Origin: Corbicula japonica
Taxonomy: Eukaryota; Mollusca; Bivalvia; Venerida; Cyrenidae
Assembly: GCA_038501625.1 (NCBI GenBank)
Contig: JAZAYU010000009.1
Location: 3,843,001 to 3,907,000 of the forward strand
Length of the DNA: 64,000 nucleotides
Direction of reading: 5' to 3'
The translations under genes and the position numbers were made by a program. How positions within the stretch are numbered: position 1 is the first letter of the stretch; each line of letters opens with the position of its first letter. Positions 11,019-23,000 of this stretch are shown piece after piece. The notes under the pieces were generated by a model, which did not search any database, had not been told where the DNA came from, and was given only the letters and a program-made list of their open reading frames with translations.

Positions 11019-14000
11019 ATGGCTCATTTTGATCCTCCAGCTATTCAAGAAAATGAAAATGGATGGGGCCCAGCTAGTGTTCCCGAAAAGTACAAAGACA
11101 TGCCTTATCAGCCTTTTGCCAAAGGTGACCGGCTTGGGAAGGTAGGTTTCCATATGGCAGCCCGAGCCATGTTTCATGCCAGACCTAAGTTCTGAATTGT
11201 TATCTCTAAGTTTTGTTGACTTGAGAAATAAAGGGTGTGCAGCAGCTATAACCCTAAAGGATATTCTGTAATGCGACTGGATTTGAGCACAAGCATTGGA
11301 GACGCATCCCGTTTGTATGAGCTTACCCCGCCCCCACGACCCCCTAATAGATAACAGGGCTTTCAGGGGGTTTTGGGAAAAAGGCCCCTGCCCAGATTGG
11401 GAATTTTTGACGAGGTAAATAGTCAAATTTGGGAAAAAAGTATCGTGAAATCAAACAAAATTGGGAAATTTCAACATTTTTTTTATCTGCATTATAGCTT
11501 GATTTTCCTTGCTTTAGTCAGGCTGGTAATTATGCTTGATCGAGCTTATAAGATAGATCGGGCTTAGTAAGCCCGTTCTAGCTTATACATTCCTATAGAA
11601 AGTGACAAACCAAGGTACATATAATGTCAGTTCGGGCTGTTTACGTCAATGGCGGAAGCTAAAAGAACTACATTGTGTACAGTTTTGCGGCCCCTTTCGG
11701 ACCCAATTCACATTTTCTACTTTCATTTAACAGTTTAATGCGCAAATGAAGATAAATATTACCTTTTTACATATGCAGCGTATAGCAGGTTTTCACATCG
11801 GCCAGTATTTTCTTATTTTCAGCGATAATTCTTCTAAACTTCCTCTGTCGGCGCCATTTTGGACATTCAATAGACTAAAACAATAACGAGTAGCCGAAAA
11901 CACTTTCTTGTCAGCATCTTCTTGTTGCAGCAACTTTAGGTACAGGTTGTTTGAAAATATCGTTGAGTGATAAAATACGTTCGAATACGGATCCACACAG
12001 CAAACGAAATGGAAACCAATATTTGTTTTCTTATATAATCGTGAGACAGGAATAGTTATTTTGAACGTTACTTCTTGCTTTTATTTTACACAGTTTATAT
12101 CATGTTTGGATTATGCTGCTTCAATTGTCATCATTGAACACTGGTTATTGAAAGTAAACATTTGTTAACTTTCCACGATTTCCTAAATTCCTTACAATTG
12201 TCATATTTTGGCGGTAAATTTTACCGATATAATATAAATATCGCTGGGTATTTTGCAAATTCTGATGTTGACACCGGGAACAGTGAAACCTTTGTGACAT
12301 CCATATTATTCCAAAATGAAAGTGTTGTATTTTGAAATAGACTATATCTAAAATACTATACATTAACCGCCCAAATGTTAAGGCTTCACTTGTAGAATAA
12401 ACCGAGTAGCAGCCGCACGTCTTGTGTTTCTATTTCACTACAATGTGAACACTACTACGGATTATATATACTTGTCAATAAGTAATCAATAACATCAAAC
12501 ATAACAGAACAGAAAGTAAGTTGTTTTATGTATTTCAATAAATAGCAGCCATACTTTTCCATGTTCCAATGAAGATTATTACATATCGTCATCGCTTTGA
12601 ATGTCCGTATCAGGGCTCTGCCTATTGGGCGATTCGGGCGACATCGTCGCCTTTACTTTCCAAACTTTGCCCTATCAAAAATCATAAAAATAATATTTTG
12701 TTTGATGATATTCGATCTGTTCACTACGCTCCACCTGATTTACGAAATGCCCGCCTACTAGACCAATAAAAATACGAGCGTGCACAATGATTCGCCGATC
12801 GCCGATATGCTGAATTAACTTTTGTCCAATGGCAGCATCAACAAACTGTCAAGTCTGTCAGTGTTCAATTACCAATTAACCCCAATCGGCATGATTCCCA
12901 CTTGTCTCATAATTGATTGTTTGTACAAGGATTACCAGTTAAAAATAGTCATTCTTTTGTGTTAGCGGTCGTCTGACAGGTCGCCCATTGCCTCTCAATT
13001 AACAAAGAAGCAAACAACTGAAAAGCTGTAAAAGTTGATTTTAACTTTCACAGTTTCAAGCTATCAGCTAACTGATTAAAGTTACATTAATAAATAATTG
13101 AAAATCTAGCAAAAATCGGCCAAAAAATTAAGCGCAATAAAATAAAGGGAGGTAATAAAAAGAAACTACATTTTGCCATTTTAGACAAGGACACAGTTAA
13201 TTAAAGTCCTGACATGAAAATTTGGTTAAAACATCAATGCAGCAATTGTTCTTAGGCAATATTTAAATTTTTTATTTCGAAAATCATCCAAAATATTTTC
13301 TTTTAAATGTATTGCCGATGTATGTATAAGGTGGTCTATGTGTTTGTGTAAGTGTAGAATTGAATTAACTATGTAACTAATGAGGCGATTCAGGGGTTTT
13401 TCAGCACTATCTGCGCCTCCGGAAAACGGAGGTGTTCCCAAAGCAAACGGCCCTGTTCCCAATCATATCCAGTTGTCATTTTTCCCAATTGAAATCATAT
13501 TTTATTTAAGAAATTTCGGCAAAAATCGAATAAAATATATCAAATACAGTACACGCAACGCAGTACACTACGTATACGTTACTACACAAATGCCAATTTC
13601 ACGCTGAACAGTTTGGAACATTACGGATACATTGATAGAAACAGAAACATCTATATAGGGTTATAAGTATATATTTAGAAGTGTATGTTCATTTCAGAAG
13701 TAAGTTTGAAACTTGTTACACACGTTAATAGTTACATATATAGAGATATCTTTATATAACACTATAATGAACAACAAAAGCGGTTTTTGAATTTATTTTT
13801 ATTTGCATATATAGTGTCCAATTCAATAGTTGTGTTCAACAATATAATTTATATATAAAAACTTTTCACACAACCTATACTTTTATTGACGACTGCTTTA
13901 AGAGAAGTGATGCTGACAACAACATTATACACTGTATTAGGAAATATCTTAGACAACACATCAACCAAAATGGCGACCGTAGACGAAGAACGGATGAATT

Positions 14001-17000
14001 ATAACCAAAAATTAGAAAATACTTGTCGATGTGAAAACCTGCTATACGCTACATATGTGAAAAAGGTAATATTTAACTTCATTTGCGCATTAAACTGTTA
14101 AATGAAAGTAGAAAATGTGAATTGGGTCCGAAAGGGGCCGCAAAACTGTACACAATGTAGTTCTTTTAGCTTGCGCCGTTGACGTAAACAGCCCGAACTG
14201 ACATTATATGTACCTTGGTTTGTCACTTTCTATAGGAATGTGCAAGCTAGAAAGGGCTTACTAAGCCCGATCTATCTTATAAGCTCGATCAAGCATAATT
14301 ACCAGCCTGTTAGTGTCCCTGGAGGTGTTACAGCTTGATATATCACTTATACAGTTGATGTAGAATGGCCATTTTCTGATCCTCAGAAACTTGGCAAGTT
14401 TCAACTGACTGGAAAAGAACTTTTGAAACATTTGATGTTTTGTTCCGCAGAGAGTTTAGTTTTGGAGTAATCTTGGCATCTTTTTTTCGCCGCCTTTTTG
14501 CATAGTTTTTACTATTATACGACATTTTTAAATTTTCGTCACTAGTTTTCGCAGGTCAGTATAAAAACCAATACTTCACATACCATTTTTATGCCCCCGC
14601 CATGAAATGGCGACGGGCATTAAGAGTTGCTCCTGTCCGTCCGTCCGTCCGATATTCTCGTGAACGCAACTCCTCCTACACTTCTGGTCGGAATTTAATG
14701 AAACTTGACCACAATGCTTGGCCTGATATGTAGTGGTGCATGAAGGTGGGGTTTCGCTCTTACATGTTCCGTTCAGAAGTTATTGCCCTTTGATACTTCC
14801 ATTTACATTAGTTTTAATAGGAGTATATCTCGTGAACGCAACTCCTCCTACACTACTGGTGGGAATTTAATGAAACTTGACCACAATGCTTGGCCTGATA
14901 TGTTGTTGTGCTTAAAGGTGGGGTTTTGCTCTTACATGTTCCGTTCAGAAGTTATGGCCCTTTGATAATTCCATTTACATTAGTTTTAATAGGAATATAT
15001 CTTGTGAACGCAACTCCTCCTACACCTCTGCTGGGAATTTGATCAAACTTTACCACAATGCTTGGCCTGATATGTTGTTGTGCAAAAAGGTGGGGTTTTG
15101 CTCTTACATGTTCTGTTCAGAAGTTATGGCCCTTTGATACTTCCATTTACATTAGTTTTAATAGGAATATATCTTGTTTCTTATATTTTGTGCATTTTGC
15201 CCATAACTTAAAAACTACTTGAGATACTGCCTTGAAACTTGAAATATATTTTCACCATCAAAATCTACATCATAACCAACAAGACCCATAACCATGCTTC
15301 CAATATTTTCAAATTATGCCCCTTTTTCACTTACATTTTGTGTTAAGAAAAATATACACTTTGCCCTTAACTTTGTTTGGAATGGAGGGATTTCAAAATA
15401 ACTTGGCACAAATGTTCACCATAACAAGGCGGTGTGTCGTGACTGTAGGTCCAAGGTCAAGGTCACTGTTACTAAAATTAGAATTTTCTTGCAAAATCTT
15501 GTCCGCTCTGTAACTGTGTTATTTCTTATTGGATTTTTAAATAACTTGGTATAATTGTTCAACATATCAAGACGGTATGTCACATACATGCCCAAGCCTT
15601 TAGGTCCAAGGTTAAGGTCACTGTTACTAAAAATAGAATTTTCTTGTCCGGGCTGTTACTTTGTTATGAAAGGAGGGATTTCAAAATAACTTGGCACAAA
15701 TGTTCACCATGACAGGGCGATGTGTCACGTACCATGCCCATGCCTGTAGGTCAAAGGTCAAGGTCAGTGTTACTTTAAATAGAATTCTCTTGTCCGGGCT
15801 GTTACTTTGTTATGAATGGAGGGATTTCAAAATAACTTTGCACAAATGTTCACTATGACAAGGCAGTGTGTCCGCACAATACCCAAGCCTGAAGGTCCAA
15901 GGTCAAGGTCACTGTTACTAAAAATAGAATTTTCTTGTCCAGGCTGTAACTTCATTAAAAATGGAGGGATTTCAAAATAACTTGACACAAATGTTCACCA
16001 TGACAGGGCGGTGTATCGCGTACCATGCCCATGCCTGTAGGTCAAGGTCACTGTTACTAAAAATAGAATTCTCTTGTCCGGGCTGTAACTTTGTTAGGAA
16101 TAGATTGATTTCAAAATAACTTGACACAAATGTTCATCATGACAAGATGGTGTGTCCCGTACCATGCCCATGCCTAGGTCCAAGGTCAAGGTCACTGTTA
16201 CTCAAATAGAATTTTCTTGTCAGGGTTGTAACTACATTAGGAATATAGTAATTTCAAAATAACTTGGCAGAAATGTTCACCATGACAAGGTGGTGATTTG
16301 TGTACCATGTCCATGCCTGTAGGTCCAAGGTCAAGGTCACTGTTACTAAAAATAGAATTTCCTTGTCCGGGCTATAACTTTGTTTTGAATGGAGGGTTTT
16401 CAAAATAACTTGGCACAAATGTTCACCATGACAAGGCGGTGTGTTGCGTACATTACCCATGCCTGTAAGTCCAAGGTCAAGGTCACAGTTACTAAAACTT
16501 GAATTTACTTGTTCGGGCTATAACTTCTTTATGAATGAAGGGATTTCAAAATAACTTGGCACAAATGTTCACTATGACATTGCATTGCATTACCACCAAC
16601 TTCTTCACAGACATTTCCATAATGAGAAGACAACTCGAACATCACTGTCTTTGAAATGCTATTATTCCCATCATTGCACTTTAGTATCTGGAAACGATGC
16701 ATAGCGGGGCATCCGTGTCCTGTGGACACATTTCTAGTTGATTCATCCTTTCTGTTTTGTACGCAGTCAAACGATTATGGCGAAAAAACATATGTTCACA
16801 AAATAAAAAAAATTTCTGTTAATATTCTAACCATAAATTGACCATAATATACTGTAAGTTATTTGGAATCATTGGCACCGCGCTCCATCTTCAACTTGCG
16901 GTACGGTAAATACCGGTTTTTACACCAGTACAAACATATTTCACGGAAAGTAGTTTTCACAGATCGCCGAGTAAACGTAAACAAACGATTCGCGAATATT

Positions 17001-20000
17001 TGAAAAGTCTCGATTTGATAGTTTCTTAGTTTATTAATTTTTAAAGGCAAAAGGCGTTTCGGATCAAAAGGGGAATAAATTTACGAGATTGGGAATTTTT
17101 TTCTTGAAATTGGGAAAAATGGTCGCTATTTTGCATTGGGAACGGGGCCGAATATCAGCCCCGTGACACAGGCTGAAAAAGCCCTGGATAACATTATTTT
17201 AGGGTCTACACTGAACAAACACATTGTTTTATTTTTATAGACTGGATGTGTAATCTATATATCCACACTAAATTTACTATTGAATGCCAATTTCTGTAAA
17301 AATTTGCATTTTGACTACAGTATATGCATTGGTTTACAGCAGGGATTCCATTTGATCATAGAGATGACCATTTGACCCTTGAAATTTCCAAAAAGCCTGA
17401 TTTTGACGGTTTGACCCCTTTGATTTTCACTTTGACTTTCCACTGAAACAAATCACCAGTGACTAGAAACTTTACTTCATGTAATTTAGAGGTCCCAAAC
17501 ATTGCAAATGGCTAAAACTGGCTAAAATTTCAAAAATGAATTTTGGGGGAAATACTTATTGCCACCTAGATTTTAGTAAAGAAATGTATTTAGCTGGATG
17601 AAGTTAATGTTTGCAAGCTCAATTTACAGAGCGGGTAATTAAACTGCACCTTACCATGCATTTTGTAAACAAAAGTCCGCCATCTTGGACGAAAATTGGT
17701 AAGTTTTTTACTTTTACTCATTTAATAAATAACTCGTAAAATTGAGATATACCTAAGAACTTGGCTATAATTTTGTCATTTCTTAATATTTTTTCATCAA
17801 ACTTTCAAATTATATTGCTTATGACAACACGCTCCTGATGATGCCAAATTCTCAAGGTCAAGGCACGTTTGATGTAGTTATGCCCCTTTTTGTACTTGGA
17901 TTTTTACACGAAAACTTAACGTTGGCTATAACTGTGTCATTTCTTAATATTTTTACATCAAACTTTCAAATTATATTGCTTATGACAACACGCTCATGAT
18001 GATGCCTAATTCTTTGATGGAGTCCGTCCGTCTGTCCGTCCGTCACAAAAACTTAACGTTGGCTATAACTTTGCCATTTCTTAATATTTCTTTATCAAAC
18101 TTTCAAATTACATTGCTTATGACAACACGCTCAAGATGATGCCAAATTCTCAAGGTCAAGGTCACATTTGATGGAGTTACGCCCCTTATTGTACTTGGAT
18201 CTTTACACGAAAACTTAATGTTGGCTATAACTTTGTCATTTCTTAATATTTTTACATCAAACTTTCAAATTAATTGCTTATGACAACACGCTCATGATAA
18301 TGCCAAATTCTTTGATTGAATTATGCCCCTTTTTGTACATGCATTTTTATTCCGACATAGCACCAGAGGGTGACACAAGTGTTCAACTGAACACCCATCT
18401 AGTAATATTATTTCAAAGCTAGTTTCATGCAAGGAGAGTACTTCCATTATTGGTGTGTGAAGCATTCCTATTAACTACTGAGTATTAGGTTATAATTAGG
18501 AATGGAGAATCGGACCAAAATCAAAATTGATTATGGAAATAAAATCAAATATAATTATGCAGTCAATTAAAAATCAGAAAATAAACAAAAATATTTCTAA
18601 AGATAGTCAAACTGGGTGAGTCACATCACAGCTGATATTTCTGGTGAGGTTTTTAGCTCGAATATTCGAAGAATAGGGGAGCTATCCTACTCGCGTCGGC
18701 GTCTCCGTCCGTTAAACAAAATATGCACTTTGGTCCATAACTTCAAAAATAGTTATGATATCAAACTGAAACTTGGAATATATATTCACCATCAAATTCT
18801 ACATCATTACCAACAAGACCCATAACTCTGATTCCAATATTTTTCAAGTAATGCCCCTTTTTATCCCCGGCCAAAGGCGAGGGGGATATTAGAAATGCCC
18901 TTTGTCCGTGCGTTCGTCCGAAACAATTTTGTCCAGAGCAATAAGTCGAAAACTACTGAAGGGATTTTATTCAAACTTCATACACTGACAGAGCACATTG
19001 GTAGGTAGTGCAGTGTCAAGAACAATAACTCTACCTTGCCTATATTTAGAGTTATTCCCCTTTATCAGAATTACTTGATAAATTTTGTCTGGAGCATAAC
19101 TCCAAAACTACTGGAGGGATTTTATTCAAAGTTCATTCACTGACAGAGCACATTGGTAGGTAGTGCAGTGTACAAGTGCAATAACTCTACCTTGCCTTTT
19201 TTAGAGTTATTCCCCTTTATCACATTTACTTGATACATTTTTTCCAGAGCATAACTCAAAACTGCTTGAGGGATTTTTTTCAAACTTCATACACTGACAG
19301 AGCACATTGGTAGGTAGTGCAGTGTGCAAGTCCAATAACTCTACCCTGCCTTTTTTTAGAGTTATTCCTCTTTATCAGATTTACTTGATCAACTTTGTCC
19401 GGAGCATAACTCCAAAACTACTTAAGGGATTTTTTTTCAAACTTCATACACTGACAGAGCACATTGGTAGGTAGTGCAGTGTGCAAGAACAATAACTATA
19501 CCTTACCTATTTTTAGAGTTATTCCACTTTATCATATTAACTTGATAAATTTTGTCCGGAGCATAAGCCCAAAACTACTGGAGGGATTTTATTCAAACTT
19601 CATACACTGACAGAGCACATTGGTAGGTAGTGCAATGTGCAAGAACAATAACTATACCTTGCCTTTTTTTAGAGTTATTCCTCTTTATCATATTTACGTG
19701 ATAAATTTTGTCCGGAGCATAACTCCAAAACTACTTGAGGGATTTTATTCAAACTTCATGCACTGACAAAGCACATTGGTAGGTAGTGCAGTGTGCAAGA
19801 ACAGTAACTCTACCTTGCCTATTTTTAGAGTTATTCAACTTTATCAGAATTACTTGATAAATTTTGTCTGGAGCATAACTCCAAAACTACTTGAGGGATT
19901 TTATTCAAACTTCATACACTGACAGAGCACATCGGTAGGTAGTGCAGTGTGCAAGAACAATAACTATACCTTGCCTATTTTTTAGAGTTATTCCCCTCTA

Positions 20001-23000
20001 TCAGATTTACTTGATAAATTTTGTCCGGAGCTTAACTCCAAAACTTAAAAGGATTTCCTCTCCAGGTAAATAATACGAAAGTACAACCTTCATGTAACTT
20101 TTTTCCGGCAGGGGGGTTAACCATGTGTAACATGGCTCTTGTTCACTTAAATTTTGCGTTAAGGAAAATATGCACTTTGGTCCATAACTTATAAACTACT
20201 TGAGATATTAACTTGAAACTTGGAATATATATTCACCATCAAATTCTACATCATTACCAACAACACCCATAACTCGGCTGTCAATATATTTCAAGTTAAG
20301 CCCCTTTTTTCTTATATTTTGTGTTAAGCAAAATATGCATTTTGCCCATAACTTTAAAACTACATGAGATATTGCCTTGAAACTTGAAATATATTTTCAC
20401 CATCAAACATCATAACCAACATGACCCATAACCCTGCTTCCAATATTTTTCAAATTATGCCCCTTTTTCACATAAATTTTGAGTTAAGGAAAATATGCAC
20501 TTTGGTCCATAACTTATAAACTACTTGAGATATCTACTTGAAACTTGGAATATATATTCACCATCAAATTCTACATCATTACCAACAAGACCCATAACTA
20601 TATAACTCTGCTACCATTATTTTTAAAGGTTATCCCCCTTTTTCACTTACATTTTGCTTGGCTCATAACTTTGGAACTACTTGAGATATTGCCTTGAAAC
20701 TTGAAATATATATTCAACATCAAAATCTACATCATAACCAACAAGACCCATAACCCTGCTTCCAATATTTTTCAAGTTATGCCCCCTTTCACTTAAATTT
20801 TGTGTTAAGAAAAATATGCACTTGGCCTATAACTTTGAAACTACTTGAGATATTACCTTGAAACTTAGAATTTATATTCACCATCAAAATCTATGTCATT
20901 ATCAAAAAGACCCATTAATCTGCTACTAATATTTCTCAAGTTATGCCCCTTTTCACTTATGCAATTCTCTCATAAACAACTCTCTCTTTTAAACAACTTG
21001 AGATATTACTTTGAAACTTGAAATATATGTTTGGCAGCAGTTTCTCAATCATTATCAACAAGACCCATAACTCTACCGGAAATATTTCTGTAAGTTATGC
21101 CCCTTTTAAACTTAGTTTTGCATTAGCCGAAATATGCACTTGATCCATAATTTTGAAACAACATGAGATATTAACTTCAAACTTAGAATATACATGTATA
21201 GTCACTATGATAATCTTTACAATAACCACCACGACCAAAAACTGCTACAATTTTTTAAAATTTATGTCCTTTTTAAAATAGATTTTGTTTTCAAGTTTTT
21301 ATGCACTTGGCCCATAACTTTGAAACTAATACAGATACCAACTTCAAACTTGAAAAACAGTTTCACCATCATAATCTAGATCACTTTCACTTGACCTACT
21401 GTATGCTTTTTTAAAGTAATGCTTTTTTTTCATTTCAGTTCTTTTTCTGTAACATTACTGAAGTAATTGATATTGAACTTAAAGAAAATTTCTCCTATCA
21501 TAAATTACTAACAAGTTTTTTTTAACTCTTCCAAAAATATTTCATAGTTATTCCCCTTTTTAGTTCAATATTTATGGAACATTATGGAATTATTTCTGTT
21601 ATTTAAAATTACTTTTTCCCATTCACTTGTTAATACTTTTCCTGATTGCACATGAATGTTTGGCTGTAGTTGTTATTGTTTTAATCTTCAAATTGCATTT
21701 GTTTCAAATGATTCAAATAGTCGAGTGCACTGTCTCTTCGGACAGCTCTTGTATCTATTTAACCAGGAAAGGGGGTGACAGGTAAAATTGAGGGTTTATT
21801 TTGCTACTTACTGTGTATAAAAGGCAACTTGCTTCTGGCTAATCATTTCAGAAAAATAGTCGGTCTTTGTTTGCTATTTGCTATTCTGGTATGGTTACCT
21901 TTCCATGTTTTTCCGTTACTATCCCCAAGGATATTAAAGTTCCGCCATCGATATACTGGAAAGGGAATCGATTGTTGTCTCCTACTTTCAAGTCTGATGA
22001 CAATTATTCGATTCTGTTCAATCATCCCTAGTTATAATATTTGCCTAAATTGCTTTACTATTGGCCTTGTTTTTTGTAAAGACCATGCTATTCCAGTTTT
22101 GTTATTCTTTGTTCTTGTAGGTCTCTGATTGGACAGGAGCAACTTACCAGGACAAAAGACATTTAGGTGCGTAAAAAAATAATTGCAAGCATTGCCTTCA
22201 GTCTATACTATGTTGTTTTTTTTTCTTTAATATTCAAGAATTTAAATAATACTTCAGAGTGAACACCAGAACTGTTCTTTTCTCAATGGAAAAAAATCAG
22301 TTTTTTTTGGTGTTCACAAGTGAAATAAAATATTATTGATATTTCACTAAAACAAATATGTTTTCTTTACCAACTTATCTGAAAAAATTGCAAAGGAAAT
22401 TATTAAGCTTAAAGATATAGTTTGGCAACAACAGTGAAAATAAAAATGGTTTTCCACAGTTTCACTACAGTGAAAATACCAATTATATTTCATGGAGAAA
22501 ACCCCATAATTCCCTAGAAACCATGAAATAAACTGTGTTTTTATTTGCATCAGGAAAGTACAACTCGGCATTTGGTGGAGGTGGCAGCCAGTATGCATAC
22601 TACCATGAGGAAGACGAGAGTTCGTTCCAGTTGGTGGATACACAGAAAGTGCAGAAACCAGTGTACCAGAGAGGGCGCCGCATGTTCCAACAGGTAGATT
22701 TTGCAGTTGTTGTTACTATGCAGTAGTTACATATTTGATTTAAGATCAAGTTGATTGTAGAAGAAGATTTATAGACTAGTATTGGTGGTAAAATGTTCAA
22801 CTTACCCATCATAGTGATCTGTTCAAGATCGGATAACTAATATTTGTTTTAATATCTAAAGTCTGCCAGGACAAATACCTTTTTCTGATTAAACATTAAA
22901 TGAATGGACTCGCAGTCAGATATTGTGCACTACATGTGAATTCAATGCTAGCAGAAACATAAAAATCTCTTGCATTTATCTTTTGAACAATAATTCTTCC

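Larger units (their letters stand above)
11355..17186. mobile_element. Composite element with CAGGGCTTT termini
   Basis: It starts CAGGGCTTTCAGGGGG (11355) and ends GGCTGAAAAAGCCCTG (17186). The flanks are GATAA at 11350-11354 and at 17187-17191, a 5-bp direct repeat. Both ends carry a TTGGGAATTTTT word (about 11396 and 17084), supporting common origin. The interior holds the nested element 11519-14309, a second CAGGGGTTTTTCAG terminus at about 13391, and tandem arrays from 14589 to about 16580. CAGGG ends recall hAT elements, but the 5-bp duplication is shorter than the usual 8. The outer boundaries are an inference. Confidence 0.45.

Noticed and set aside
21775..22128. 117-residue hydrophobic ORF
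   Set aside because: It lies in EIF3D intron 1, overlaps exon 2 out of its splice context, has no start context and no recognised domain.
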